This document shows positions 49,840-59,097 of a DNA stretch of 64,000 bases, one piece after another (position 1 is the first letter of the stretch; each line of letters begins with the position of its first letter). Made by a program: the position numbers and the translations under genes. Below the pieces are notes generated by a model, which was not told the origin of the DNA, made no database searches, and worked only from the letters and a program-made list of their open reading frames with translations. Source of the stretch: Natronobacterium texcoconense (lineage in GTDB: Archaea; Halobacteriota; Halobacteria; Halobacteriales; Natrialbaceae); contig NZ_FNLC01000001.1 in assembly GCF_900104065.1 (NCBI RefSeq), forward strand, positions 1,302,001 to 1,366,000, written 5' to 3'.

Positions 49840-51525
49840 ATGACGTATACCGGTGCGGATCTCGTCACCGACGCGCTCGAGACCTACGGCGTCGACTACG
49901 TCTTCGGCAACCCGGGGACGACGGAGTTGCCAGTGCTGAACGCGATGAGCGACAGCGACCTCGAGTACGTCCTCGGACTTCACGAGGACATCGCGGTCGG
50001 GATGGCTGCAGGCTACGCCCAGACCCGTCGCTATCACTCTCACGACGACGAGTCGATCACGCCAGTCGGCGTCGCCAACCTCCACATCGCGCCGGGGATG
50101 GCCCACGGCCTCGGAAATCTCTACGCCGCGAAGATGGTCGGCGCGCCGCTCGTCGTCACCGCCGGCAACCACAGCACCGACTTCCGCCACGAGGAACCGA
50201 TTCTCTCGGGCGACCTGGTGGAGATGACCGACCAGTTCTGCAAGTGGTCCGACGAGGTACTCGATGTCGAGGCGCTCCCAACGATGCTCCGGCGGGCGTT
50301 CCGAACTGCGCTGACGCCACCGACTGGCCCCGTCTTCCTCGGGCTTCCACTCGACGTCATGCTCGCCGAGACCGACGCCGAACCCGAACGGCTCGGTCCG
50401 ATTCCGACCGCAGGAAGAGGTGATCCGGCCCAAATCGAGCACGCTGCAGACCTGCTCGCCGAAGCCGACAACCCCGTGCTGGTCGTCGGCGATCACGTCG
50501 CGCGCTCGAGCGAGGACGGCGTCGGCGCGGCGGTCGACCTCGCCGAAGCCAGCGGCGCACGCGTCCACGGCGAGATCCTGGCCTGCGAGGTCGACTTCCC
50601 GACTGCCCACGACCAGTGGGTCTCCTACATTCCGCCGGACGAAGAGCTCGCGTCGACGCTCATGGACGCCGACACGATCGTCTTTGCCGGCTGTTCGACG
50701 AACACGACGTTGACGCGTCACGAGGGAACGCTCGTCGATTCGGAGACGACCTGCATCCACGTCGGCGACGACGACTGGCAGATCGGCAAGAACCAGCCTG
50801 CAGACGCGGCCGTCGTCGGCGATCCGGGGCTCGTCCTGCGGGACCTCGCCGAGCGCGTCAGTGATCGCGTTTCCGACGAAACCGTCGCCGAGCGACTCGA
50901 GTACGTCGACGCGGTCAAACAGATGGTCGACGCCCAGGTGTCGGCCATGGGCGAGGACGAGGCACCCGACGACCCTCGCGCCTCGAAAGCGGAACTCGTC
51001 GACGCGATGGAACGGGTCGCCGGCGACGCGTACATCGTCGACGAGGGCGTCACCTCGAAGTACGCCATGCTGACCCGGTGGGACCTCGAGGCCCAGCAGT
51101 ACATCTCGAACAAGGGTGGCGGGCTGGGGTACGGACTCTCGGCTGCCGTCGGCGCGGCACTCGCGGAATCCGGACGCGACGACCCCCGAGACGTCGTCGG
51201 CTTCATCGGCGACGGCTCGTACCTCTACTACCCCCACGCCATCTACAGTGCAGCGCGGTACGATCTCGACCTGACGGTCGTCGTCTCGGACAACCGCAAC
51301 TACCGCATCCTGAAGGACAACACCCTGAAACTGCTCGGCGGCGAGGAAGCCGACTACGAGTTCGTCGGCATGGACTTCGACCCCGCCATCGACCTCGTCC
51401 AAAACGCCGAGAGCCACGGTGCCCGCGCACAACTGGTCGAGACCCCCGACGAGATCGAACCCGCACTCGAGGACGCCCTCGACCGCGACGGCCCCGACGT
51501 ACTCGACGTGTTAGTTCACGACTGA
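49840..51525 (+). CDS. Thiamine-diphosphate-dependent enzyme (acetolactate synthase/benzoylformate decarboxylase type)
   Basis: 561 residues. The N-terminal pyrimidine-binding domain has YVFGNPGTTELPVLNAM and the catalytic Glu49 in LHEDIAVGMAAGYAQ. A middle FAD/Rossmann-like domain (NPVLVVGDHVARSSEDGV) and a C-terminal pyrophosphate domain (GFIGDGSYLYYPHAIYSAARYDLDLTVVVSDNRNY, which holds the GDG...N motif) follow. The closest groups are benzoylformate decarboxylase and acetolactate synthase-like lyases. The exact 2-oxo acid is not known. The gene is probably monocistronic. Confidence 0.92.
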   Translation: MTYTGADLVTDALETYGVDYVFGNPGTTELPVLNAMSDSDLEYVLGLHEDIAVGMAAGYAQTRRYHSHDDESITPVGVANLHIAPGMAHGLGNLYAAKMVGAPLVVTAGNHSTDFRHEEPILSGDLVEMTDQFCKWSDEVLDVEALPTMLRRAFRTALTPPTGPVFLGLPLDVMLAETDAEPERLGPIPTAGRGDPAQIEHAADLLAEADNPVLVVGDHVARSSEDGVGAAVDLAEASGARVHGEILACEVDFPTAHDQWVSYIPPDEELASTLMDADTIVFAGCSTNTTLTRHEGTLVDSETTCIHVGDDDWQIGKNQPADAAVVGDPGLVLRDLAERVSDRVSDETVAERLEYVDAVKQMVDAQVSAMGEDEAPDDPRASKAELVDAMERVAGDAYIVDEGVTSKYAMLTRWDLEAQQYISNKGGGLGYGLSAAVGAALAESGRDDPRDVVGFIGDGSYLYYPHAIYSAARYDLDLTVVVSDNRNYRILKDNTLKLLGGEEADYEFVGMDFDPAIDLVQNAESHGARAQLVETPDEIEPALEDALDRDGPDVLDVLVHD

Positions 51526-51599
51526 CTCGAGTCTCAGGCCCGGGAGTGCTTGCATAGGTGGGCCGAGTCGATATGCCTCGAGCCATCCGAACTCCGATA

Positions 51600-51716
51600 A
51601 TGAGCACGTCCGACTCCTCGCGGTCAGTCCAGTGCCGGCAGTGTCGAACCGAAAACGAGATTTTCTACACGTACTGTCGAAACTGTCTCGAGACGTTGCC
51701 CTCGAGTCCGTCGTGA
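51600..51716 (+). CDS. Tiny zinc-ribbon protein (38 aa)
   Basis: ATG at 51600, 38 codons, TGA at 51714-51716. The protein has CRQC (residues 12-15) and CRNC (27-30) separated by TENEIFYTY, a zinc-ribbon pattern, between short Ser-rich ends. It belongs to the class of tiny haloarchaeal zinc-finger proteins. Function unknown. Confidence 0.65.
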   Translation: MSTSDSSRSVQCRQCRTENEIFYTYCRNCLETLPSSPS

Positions 51717-51824
51717 TGACGAACACGAGTAGCGACGAATTCAGTCGAGCCGAAGTGAATGCTGAGGAAGTGGTTCCGGAATTGGATTACTTCTCACAGA
51801 AACCGTGAGAGACGAATACCGCTA

Positions 51825-52319
51825 TTAATCTTCGGGATCTACAACTTCGAAGTCGTTAATCGTTGCTGTGGCTTCCGCTTGTTCACTCACTGGACCACCA
51901 TCATCTTCGACACCTTCACCGATGTATGCAACGACATTTACGTTAGCACTCTCCTCGTCACCCTCCCATTGGACAGTTACTCCTGTCCCAGTAGCGTTCA
52001 GTATTCCATCTTCTGGTTCGAGAATTAGGTCAGTGGTATCATTTTCTATGACCGACCCATTACTTGGATGAACAAGTGCAACTCCATCGGCGTTTCCGAG
52101 TGACGTTACTGATACTTCCACTTCAGTTTCGTCGGCATCGTCAATACTGACACCTGCTTGCGGATCTTCCTGAATGTCATCTCCAACCCCGAGCACGAAC
52201 GTTGCGATTACCGCAGCGAGGATCACGGTAATCGCGACCATCAGAATAACCCCGATCACGGGCGATACTGCTCTGTTCTCCTCCGTTCCGAACGCGTCGT
52301 GAAGTCGTTGTCCGATCAT
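51825..52319 (-). CDS. Type IV pilin with class III signal
   Basis: 164 residues. NRAVSPVIGVILMVAITVILAAVIATFVLGVG is the archaeal type IV pilin H-motif. Prepilin peptidase (PibD) should cut at about residues 16-17 in ENRAVSPV. The mature part is an acidic beta-rich domain (VEVSVTSLGNADGVALVHPSNGSV, VTVQWEGDEESANVNVVAYIGEG). The protein is likely assembled into an adhesion pilus. No pilus assembly gene is adjacent, which is usual for scattered haloarchaeal pilins. Confidence 0.88.
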   Translation of the reverse strand: MIGQRLHDAFGTEENRAVSPVIGVILMVAITVILAAVIATFVLGVGDDIQEDPQAGVSIDDADETEVEVSVTSLGNADGVALVHPSNGSVIENDTTDLILEPEDGILNATGTGVTVQWEGDEESANVNVVAYIGEGVEDDGGPVSEQAEATATINDFEVVDPED

Positions 52320-52629
52320 TGTTGGTCACGCACCCGTCGGCCAGCGAGAAGGGGCCGCCAGCGCATCCGCTAACGGCGGGAAACCACCACGTGTCTTCCC
52401 GATCACCCTCCTGACTGCCGATTCGATGCGGTCAGGCGTTTGAACTGTTACCGTATATAATTACTCCTTACAGGAGGCCCTTGAATAAACAATGGGCGGG
52501 CGTTAGAATATCGTCTGGTGGTCAATGGAACGTGGACCCGGTACAGTTCCCTCTTGAAAACCTCGACTCCCGGTTGTAAGTACCTGTACGGTCGAGTGAT
52601 TTTTCTATCGGCGATCATGACAATTCACT
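52320..52629. other. Intergenic stretch, 310 bp, around a pilin promoter
   Basis: No gene was found. The AT-rich part near 52445-52470 (ACCGTATATAATTACTCC) is probably the promoter region for the pilin gene on the minus strand or for the gene on the plus strand. Nothing else was recognised. Confidence 0.4.
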
Positions 52630-53421
52630 ATGGGGAACGAACGGGGGCTGGTGACCGAACGCGAACTCGCACGGACGTACGACAGCCAGTCCTACAGCGA
52701 CGCCTACACCGCCGTCGAGGACTACCGACGTGTCACCCAGTACGCGAGCGAACACCCCGACGAGCGATCGACGGCCATCTCGTCTGCCCTGACCCTTCCT
52801 CGAGGGCGCGTCAGGCCGTGGCTCGAGGGCTCGAAACCCGATCCCGTCCGCGCTATCGACACCGCACGCGAGTACGGCTGGCTCGAGTGTACCGACGACG
52901 ACCCCGAGTTCAGGGGATTGAACGTCCTCGTCGCGAACGTCTTCTCCGGCGGATCCATCGACGCGCGGTTCTACCAGCCCTCGTTCTCGATCGACGGAGA
53001 GGGAAACGACCGCGTGTTCGATGCGCTCGAGCGCGCCGGCGTCGACTACAGAGTGGTCGACGGCCGGTCCGGGCGTACCGACGAGGTCCGACCAGCGGAC
53101 GACGCGAGCATTTTGGGGCGTGTGCTGGCCGTCCTCGGGGCGCCGACCGGTCCGAAAGCCGACCAGCATCTCACCTTGCCGGCCTATCTCGAGGGCGCAC
53201 CCGACGAGATTCGCGAGGCGTTCGCCGACGCGTATCTCGAGAATCGGGCGATCGGTCACGAGGACAAGGACACGCTTCACCTCCAGGAGCGGCGCAACCG
53301 CGGGTACCTGGCGGATTTGGCCGATCTTCTCGACGACGTCGCGGACGGCGGCGTGGCGCTTCGCGAGCAGCACATCGTGATCACGGCCGACGCGTCGCGG
53401 CGGCTGGATGCTGTGCAGTAG
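52630..53421 (+). CDS. Hypothetical DNA-binding-like haloarchaeal protein
   Basis: 263 residues. The first third contains helix-turn-helix-like sequence (ERELARTYDSQSYSDAYTAVED, DERSTAISSALTLPRGRVRPWLEGSKPDP). The middle and end are mixed alpha/beta (GGSIDARFYQPSFSIDGEGNDRVFDAL, APTGPKADQHLTLPAYLEGAPDEIREAFADAYLENRAIGHEDKDTLHLQERRNRGYLADLADLL). I recognise no family. A regulatory or homing-endonuclease-like role was considered, but no LAGLIDADG or HNH motif is visible. ATG at 52630. Confidence 0.72.
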   Translation: MGNERGLVTERELARTYDSQSYSDAYTAVEDYRRVTQYASEHPDERSTAISSALTLPRGRVRPWLEGSKPDPVRAIDTAREYGWLECTDDDPEFRGLNVLVANVFSGGSIDARFYQPSFSIDGEGNDRVFDALERAGVDYRVVDGRSGRTDEVRPADDASILGRVLAVLGAPTGPKADQHLTLPAYLEGAPDEIREAFADAYLENRAIGHEDKDTLHLQERRNRGYLADLADLLDDVADGGVALREQHIVITADASRRLDAVQ

Positions 53422-53445
53422 GGCCCGAACCGGCAAGCGACGGCG

Positions 53446-53655
53446 TCACTCCGACGTCTCGGAGAGTCCTTCGACGGCTTCCACGAGCCTCGAGAGAAGG
53501 TAGATGTGAAAGACGAGTATCACGCCGACGAGTATCATTGCGATAGTCCGAACGGACAGTCCCATGAGAACGAGCGGAAAGCACGCTACGACCGCGAGGA
53601 CGAAGAGGAGCACCAGGGTCGTAAAGGGGTTTCCGGAGGCTCGAGTATCTCCCAT
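53446..53655 (-). CDS. Small two-helix membrane protein
   Basis: 69 residues from an ATG at 53655 (MGDTRASGNPFTTLVLLFVLAV). An in-frame GTG at 53679 would add eight residues. Two membrane segments (about residues 11-31 and 36-57) are followed by LLSRLVEAVEGLSETSE. It looks like a haloarchaeal small membrane protein of unknown function. Confidence 0.68.
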   Translation of the reverse strand: MGDTRASGNPFTTLVLLFVLAVVACFPLVLMGLSVRTIAMILVGVILVFHIYLLSRLVEAVEGLSETSE

Positions 53656-53709
53656 ACGTTCGTGTAGCTCATTCGTCACAAAAACGTGCTGATTCGGCAG
53701 ACAGATAAT

Positions 53710-54438
53710 TCAATGTGGCTGTGCCCACTCTCGATGGCATAACACCGGTAATACAGCGGTGTATTCCCGTTCGTCGAACAACATGGTCACTTCGATCTTC
53801 GTCGGAATCAGTTCGACGAGGTACTCGAACCCGATAGCAGGCTCGTCGTGCTTTTCACCAGTTTGGGTATACAGCGTGGTATGAGAGACGACAATCGACG
53901 ATTCGCCTTCTCTGTCGAAATCGGATTCGTCTACGTCTTTGTTCGAAACTTCACTCAGGCCGGGGCCCCCAATTCCCACATCAATCATCGAACCGACGTC
54001 TTCGTCCTCGAGTAACGAAATGACGTGCGATTCAGCGGCAGAGAGCGCCTGACGCGTTCCCCACTCGTCGAACGAGAGTTCCCTCGTTTCGCCGCGACTA
54101 TCCTGGATTCGAACCGTCTCTTCTGCCTCGATGTACTCGTATTCTCGGTCCGGTTTAGCTTCGATCGCTATCGGTTCCGCCTCACCAATTTTGTGGATAG
54201 TCTCGAAATCGGGATCAGGAGTTTCGAATTCTTCGTCGGTCTTCGGCGGTTCACGGCCGTCTTCGTCGTCGCTATCGCTGTCGCGACCATCGATGCCGTT
54301 GTCAGGACTGTCGCCAGCGTCACCTGAACTCTCGTTGTGGCCGTCGCTAACGTCGTCATCACTTCCTTCAGTATCACTGGTCAGACAACCTGCGACCCCT
54401 GCTGTCCCGACTGTTCCGAGGAGCGTCCGCCGATACAT
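53710..54438 (-). CDS. Tat lipoprotein with long acidic linker
   Basis: 242 residues. MYRRTLLGTVGTAGVAGC is a twin-arginine signal with lipobox. Residues 20-70 are an acidic linker rich in Asp, Ser, Gly and Asn. A soluble domain follows with EPIAIEAKPDREYEYIEAEETVRIQDSRGET, SMIDVGIGGPGLSEVSNKDVDE and EYLVELIPTKIEVTMLFDEREYTAVLPVLCHREW. No motif identifies a function. The mature protein should sit outside the membrane. Confidence 0.76.
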   Translation of the reverse strand: MYRRTLLGTVGTAGVAGCLTSDTEGSDDDVSDGHNESSGDAGDSPDNGIDGRDSDSDDEDGREPPKTDEEFETPDPDFETIHKIGEAEPIAIEAKPDREYEYIEAEETVRIQDSRGETRELSFDEWGTRQALSAAESHVISLLEDEDVGSMIDVGIGGPGLSEVSNKDVDESDFDREGESSIVVSHTTLYTQTGEKHDEPAIGFEYLVELIPTKIEVTMLFDEREYTAVLPVLCHREWAQPH

Positions 54439-54598
54439 GATAGTCAGGATACACGACTCGAGTAAATGTTTTCTGCTGATTGCTCGTCACTGCAATTTCA
54501 GGAGTATGATCTAAGACGGCAGTCTCGAGTTCAGCTACTGTCTATCTCATCCAGAAAACCTGGTACACAATCTTCGTTTAGAGAGCCACTGATCTCCC

Positions 54599-56017
54599 TC
54601 AGGCGTCGCGAACCCGCTCCCCCTCCACGGTCTCGGGAAAGATCTTCCCCGGATTGAGCGTATCCGTCGGATCGAGCGCCCGCTTGATCGCTCGCATCGC
54701 TTCGACCGCGCCGGTGCCGTGTTCGTCCTCGAGATACCCTCGCTTCCCCTGTCCGATCCCGTGTTCACCCGTGACGGTGCCGCCGTACTCGAGTGCGCGC
54801 TCGAGCAACAGACTGTAGACTTCTTCCCCGCGTTCGACCTCCTCGGGGTCGTCCATATCGACGAGAACGCTGTAGTGAAGGTTCCCGTCTCCGGCGTGAC
54901 CGAAACAGGGGACTGGAAGGTCGTATTCGTCGGCGAGGGCTTTCGCCTCGCGGACCATCGCCGGGTACTCGCTGATCGGGACGGTGACGTCGCCGGGATG
55001 TAAGGGCTCGAGGTCGGGATCGTAACTCTGGATGGCGTAGGCGAGTTCGCGGCGGGCCCGCCAGAGCCGATCCATCTCGGCGTCGTCGCCGCTCATCTCG
55101 AAGCGGGCGACGCCGTGGTCCTCGAAGATCGACTCGCAGAGGGCTATCTCCTCCTCGACACCGTGGTTCGCGTGGAACTCGAGGAAGACCATCGGTGCGT
55201 CCGGCAGGTCGGTGCCCAGGTACTCGTTCGCTGCCCGTGCGCTCAGGCCGTCGACGAGTTCGATCCGGGCGACGTCGAGGTCCGTCCGGATGGCGTCGAA
55301 GACCGCGTCGGAGGCGTCCTCGAGGGTGTCGAAGATCGCTCGCCCGCCGCGGATCTGCTGGGGTCGGCCGGCCAGTTCCAGGGTCGCTTCGGTGACGACC
55401 GCCAGCGTCCCCTCGCTGCCGACGACGAGGTCGGTCAGGTTGTAGCCGCTCGAGGTCTTCTTCGCTCGCGAACCTGTCTGGACGACGGTGCCGTCGGCGA
55501 GGACGGCCTCGAGGCCGAGCACCCAGTCGGCGACCTCGCCGTAGCGGACGGTCTTCATGCCGCTGGCGTCGGTGGCGATCATCCCGCCGACGGTCGAGAT
55601 GTCACCGGAGGAGGGCAGCGGCGGAAAGAAGAGGCCGTCGCCGCCGACGTAGTCGTCGACGTCTGCACCGAGCACTCCCGGCTCCACGTCGATCTGGAAG
55701 TCGTCGGGACGGTAGTCGACCACGGCGTCCATCCGGGTGAGATCGAGGCTGATTCCGCCGTGGGCCGGAACCGCGTGGCCCTCGAGCGCCGTCCCCGCAG
55801 CGTAGGGCGTGACGGGTACGTCGTGTTCGGTCGCGGCGGCCAGCACCGCCGAGACGTCGTCGGTCGACGCCGGCCAGACGACCGCGTCGGGAACGACGCC
55901 CTCGCCTTTCTGCTGTGCACCCCAGTCCGCAGCGTGGCTCTCCCGTCTCCCCTCCGCGAACGAGAACTGGTCGTCCGCGAGGGGAAGCTCCTCGAGGAAC
56001 GAGCAGTCGTGCGTCAT
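54599..56017 (-). CDS. FAD-binding oxidase, GlcD/D-lactate dehydrogenase type
   Basis: 472 residues. VWPASTDDVSAVLAAATEHDVPVTPYAAGTALEGHAVPAHGGISLDLTRM is the PCMH FAD-binding half, and SSGDISTVGGMIATDASGMKTVRYGEVADWVLGLEAVLADGTVVQTGSRAKKTSSGYNLTDLVVGSEGTLAVVTEATLEL the second block. The C-terminal domain ends GGTVTGEHGIGQGKRGYLEDEHG and LKRALDPTDTLNPGKIF-type sequence, as in glycolate oxidase subunit D and D-lactate dehydrogenase. It oxidises a 2-hydroxyacid and passes electrons on. The frame extends upstream to 56368 but this ATG at 56017 is chosen because the upstream residues are not family-like. Confidence 0.92.
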   Translation of the reverse strand: MTHDCSFLEELPLADDQFSFAEGRRESHAADWGAQQKGEGVVPDAVVWPASTDDVSAVLAAATEHDVPVTPYAAGTALEGHAVPAHGGISLDLTRMDAVVDYRPDDFQIDVEPGVLGADVDDYVGGDGLFFPPLPSSGDISTVGGMIATDASGMKTVRYGEVADWVLGLEAVLADGTVVQTGSRAKKTSSGYNLTDLVVGSEGTLAVVTEATLELAGRPQQIRGGRAIFDTLEDASDAVFDAIRTDLDVARIELVDGLSARAANEYLGTDLPDAPMVFLEFHANHGVEEEIALCESIFEDHGVARFEMSGDDAEMDRLWRARRELAYAIQSYDPDLEPLHPGDVTVPISEYPAMVREAKALADEYDLPVPCFGHAGDGNLHYSVLVDMDDPEEVERGEEVYSLLLERALEYGGTVTGEHGIGQGKRGYLEDEHGTGAVEAMRAIKRALDPTDTLNPGKIFPETVEGERVRDA

Positions 56018-56080
56018 ATGTTTACATTGGGGACGGACGGCATCAAGCTTTCCAACGGGTCGAGGTGAGTCGGCGAAACC

Positions 56081-56398
56081 GTGACGTGGGTACCAGCCGA
56101 ACTCGCGTTCGTGACCGCCGACGAGTCCGTACGCGACCACGTCTCCGCGCTCGCCACCCATCTCGAGAAAACCGCCGAGTTCCCGCTCGAGCGAACGACG
56201 AGCCGATACCTCGGCGAGGCCGAGGCGGTCGCACGCGACGCCGCGACGGCCGACCTCGAACGGGACGTCGTTCGCACTCGAGTCGAGACGGTTCAGGAGT
56301 TGCTCGGCGAACTCGAGCCCATCGAACACGACGAGGGTCGCAGCCACGTCGAGGCAGCGAGACACCACTGCGAGGCGGTTCTCGAGGAACGACCGTAG
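56081..56398 (+). CDS. Small helical hypothetical protein
   Basis: 105 residues from a GTG at 56081 (TWVPAELAFVTADESVRDHVSALATHLEK). Almost entirely acidic helix, ending HVEAARHHCEAVLEERP. No motif or family is recognised. The GTG is the first available start, and the gene is divergent from the GlcD-type gene. Confidence 0.62.
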   Translation: MTWVPAELAFVTADESVRDHVSALATHLEKTAEFPLERTTSRYLGEAEAVARDAATADLERDVVRTRVETVQELLGELEPIEHDEGRSHVEAARHHCEAVLEERP

Positions 56399-56516
56399 CG
56401 AGCGACATCGACCGCCGCGAAAATGGAGCGGTTTCTACAATTTTATGTGGGTAGCTATCGGTGTGGTGGGTAATGGCACGACGAGCGATGCGAGGACTGA
56501 TCCGGAGGGAGAGAGC

Positions 56517-57524
56517 GTGAACGCGGAACTGGACCTGTTGATTCGATTGTCCGACTACGACCGACCCCAGGACGTCGCCGAGCGCGCTGTCGAGGCCGAA
56601 GAGTTGGGATTCGATCGCATCACGACCGGCGAGACGACGGGCTGGAACATCGTCCCGCCGCTGACGCTGGCCGCCGACCGCACCGAAGAACTCGGCATCT
56701 CGAACGACGTCATCTCGCCGTTCGGTCGGTCGCCCGCGATGCTCGCCCAGACCGCAATGACGCTTCAGGACGCCTCAGACGGACGATTCCGTCTCGGCCT
56801 CGGCCCGAGTTCGCCTGCCATTACCGAACGCTGGCACGGCCAGGAGTTCGATCGCCCGCTCCGACGCACACGGGAGACGATCGAGATCATCCGGTCGGTC
56901 TACGAGAACGGGAACCCCGCCTACGACGGTGAAATATTCGAGATCGCCGGCCTGAACTACGAGCGCGACGTTCCCGACTCCCCGCCGCCGATCGACCTCG
57001 GGACGCTCGGCCCCAAGGCCACCGAGATGGCCGGTCGCTTCGGCGATGGCTGGGCACCCCAGATGTTCACGAAAGACGGCCTCGAGGACAGACTCGAGGA
57101 CCTGAAACGCGGGGCCGAACTCGGCGGGAAGGAAATCTCGGATCTGCGCGTCGCGCCGATCGTTCGCGGTATCGCGAGCGAGGACCGCGAAACGGCCCGC
57201 CAGAAGGCCCGTGGGACGATCGCGTTCATGCTCGGCGCCTACGGCCCCTATTACGGTAACTCGGTCGCCGAACAGGGGTATCCGGACGTCGTCGAGGAGA
57301 TCAGGGCCGCGTGGGACGACCGCGACACGGACGCCATGGCCGCTGCGCTCCCCGACGAACTGCTCGACGAACTGTCGCCCGCCGGAACCCCCGACGAGGT
57401 CCGCGAGTGGGTCGCGGAGTACGCCGCGATCGACGGCGTCGACGCCGTCCGCGTCGGCTTCGTCGACCAGATGACCGAGGAGGAGAAACGGACGACGATG
57501 GAAGCGGTCGTCGACGCGGCGTAG
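56517..57524 (+). CDS. F420-dependent LLM-class oxidoreductase
   Basis: 335 residues. A TIM-barrel of the luciferase-like monooxygenase family: VERAVEAEELGFDRITTGETTGW, RTEELGISNDVISPFGRSPAMLAQTAMTLQDASDGRFRLGLGPSSPAITERWHG, GLNYERDVPDSPPPIDLGTLGPKATEMAGRFGDGW and LDEVREWVAEYAAIDGVDAVRVGFVDQMTEEE-type sequence. It resembles the haloarchaeal coenzyme-F420-dependent subgroup. The GTG at 56517 follows a GGAGG (about 56503-56507), supporting this start rather than an upstream ATG. The substrate is unknown. Confidence 0.88.
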   Translation: MNAELDLLIRLSDYDRPQDVAERAVEAEELGFDRITTGETTGWNIVPPLTLAADRTEELGISNDVISPFGRSPAMLAQTAMTLQDASDGRFRLGLGPSSPAITERWHGQEFDRPLRRTRETIEIIRSVYENGNPAYDGEIFEIAGLNYERDVPDSPPPIDLGTLGPKATEMAGRFGDGWAPQMFTKDGLEDRLEDLKRGAELGGKEISDLRVAPIVRGIASEDRETARQKARGTIAFMLGAYGPYYGNSVAEQGYPDVVEEIRAAWDDRDTDAMAAALPDELLDELSPAGTPDEVREWVAEYAAIDGVDAVRVGFVDQMTEEEKRTTMEAVVDAA

Positions 57525-57608
57525 TCGCGTCGTGGCTCGAGGCCGCTCTCGTCGAGCATCCCAGAGAAGATACGAATATTGATACGTCTCCGGCCGAACG
57601 GCGACGAC

Positions 57609-58031
57609 ATGGACGTCTTCTTCAGCGGTTCCATTCGCGGCGGTCGATCGGACGCCGATCTCTATCGGGAGTTGATCGACCTGCTCGCAGAGCACGGCAC
57701 GGTCCTCACCGAGCACATTGGGGACGAGAACGTCGAGCAGAAGGAAGCGAAGGAAGGGCTGACCGACGGCGACATCCACGACCAGGACGTCGCCTGGCTC
57801 CGGCAGGCCGACGTCGTGGTCGCCGAGGTGACCACGCCCAGCCTCGGCGTCGGTTACGAACTCGGCCGAGCGGTCGCCTGGGAAAAACCCGTCTGCTGTC
57901 TCTACCGACCCGGTACGGAACACGACCTGTCCGCGATGGTCCGTGGCAACGACGCTGTCGAACTCCTCGAGTACGAGACCGTTGCGGGCGTCGAATCCGA
58001 CCTCGAGGCGTTCCTCCAGCGTCACCGCTAA
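57609..58031 (+). CDS. Nucleoside 2-deoxyribosyltransferase-like protein
   Basis: 140 residues. MDVFFSGSIRGGRSDADLYREL, DIHDQDVAWLRQADVVVAEVTTPSLGVGYELGRAVAWEKPVCCLYRPG and EYETVAGVESDLEAFLQRH fit the nucleoside deoxyribosyltransferase/DNPH1 family, which cleaves the glycosidic bond of deoxynucleotides. The Asp in DQD-type and Glu in YELGRA provide the catalytic acid and nucleophile. The size is that of DNPH1-type hydrolases. It starts 84 bases after the F420 gene and may share its transcript. Confidence 0.85.
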   Translation: MDVFFSGSIRGGRSDADLYRELIDLLAEHGTVLTEHIGDENVEQKEAKEGLTDGDIHDQDVAWLRQADVVVAEVTTPSLGVGYELGRAVAWEKPVCCLYRPGTEHDLSAMVRGNDAVELLEYETVAGVESDLEAFLQRHR

Positions 58032-58090
58032 TATCGGCGGTAACTGAGTATCACAGTCTCTAAACCCCTGTAGGGACGACTCCAGGCTGG

Positions 58091-59089
58091 ATGGATTTCG
58101 TCGAACGATACCAGACGCTTTTCGTTCTCGGCGCTATCGTCGGCGGACTTGCCGTCGGGCAGGTTCCCGGCGTCTCCCCGGTGGCCGATCGGCTGATTCT
58201 CCCGTTCTTGATGGTGATGCTGTTCGCCGCGTTCACCGGCATTCCGTTCTCCCGGCTCCGTCGGGCGTTCGGCAACCGCCGCGTCGTGGGCTCGAGTCTC
58301 CTCGTCAATTTTATCTGGAGCCCGCTGCTGGCCGTGGGGCTCGGTGCGATCTTCCTTCGAGATCACCCTGCTCTGTGGGTCGGGCTCATCATGCTGATGG
58401 TGACGCCGTGTACGGACTGGTACCTCGTCTTCACCGACGTCGCGGACGGCGACGTGGCGCTGGCTACCTCGATCCTCCCGTACAATCTCGTCCTCCAGCT
58501 GGTACTGCTGCCGTTCTACCTGTACGTATTTGCCGGAGAACTGGTCGCGCTACCGCTGGAACTGCTGCTCGAGAGCGTCGTGCTCGTGCTCGTCGTCCCG
58601 CTCGTGTTGGGTGGGCTTGTTCGCCGTGGGATCACTCGACGAAAGGGCGAAACGTGGTTCTCCCAGCAGTTCCTTCCGAAGCTGAGTCCGCTCCAAATCG
58701 TCTTTCTGAGCCTCGCTATCGGAGCGATGTTCGCCTCACAGGGCGAGGTGATCCTCGAGAATCCTGGACTGCTGGCGCTGCTTGCCGTCCCCGTGGTCGT
58801 CTTTTACGCGATCAATCTCGTCGTCGGCTTCGGCGTCGGACGGCTGTTGTCGTTTTCCTACCGTGAGATGGTCTGTTTCAACAACACGATCCTCTCGCGG
58901 AACTCCCCGACCGCCCTCGCGATCGCCGTCGTCGCATTTCCACACGAGCCGCTGATTCCGCTGGCACTGGTGATCGGGCCCCTGCTGGAGCTTCCGCTGC
59001 TGGGGATCATCGCACAGGTACACGTCGCGATCAGGGATCGAGAGCTGTGGCCGCTCGAACTCCCTGCCCGGTTCTCGAGGTCGAGATAG
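58091..59089 (+). CDS. ACR3/bile-acid:sodium-symporter-type transporter
   Basis: 332 residues with about ten membrane segments. TPCTDWYLVFTDVADGDVALATSILPYN includes Cys107 and matches the conserved segment of arsenite transporters of the ACR3/BASS family. CFNNTILSRNSPTALAIAVVAFP is the second conserved half. It could export arsenite or another anion or transport a carboxylate. No arsR or arsA gene is near, so its substrate is uncertain. It may be in the same transcript as the deoxyribosyltransferase gene ending at 58031. Confidence 0.85.
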   Translation: MDFVERYQTLFVLGAIVGGLAVGQVPGVSPVADRLILPFLMVMLFAAFTGIPFSRLRRAFGNRRVVGSSLLVNFIWSPLLAVGLGAIFLRDHPALWVGLIMLMVTPCTDWYLVFTDVADGDVALATSILPYNLVLQLVLLPFYLYVFAGELVALPLELLLESVVLVLVVPLVLGGLVRRGITRRKGETWFSQQFLPKLSPLQIVFLSLAIGAMFASQGEVILENPGLLALLAVPVVVFYAINLVVGFGVGRLLSFSYREMVCFNNTILSRNSPTALAIAVVAFPHEPLIPLALVIGPLLELPLLGIIAQVHVAIRDRELWPLELPARFSRSR

Positions 59090-59097
59090 CCCGGCTG

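Noticed and set aside
49726..51432. A 568-codon minus-strand frame opposite the TPP enzyme
   Set aside because: High-GC antisense frame; the plus-strand enzyme carries the GDG...N and Glu49 motifs.
54439..54598. A possible small gene in the 160-base spacer
   Set aside because: No frame with a start and typical acidic composition was found.
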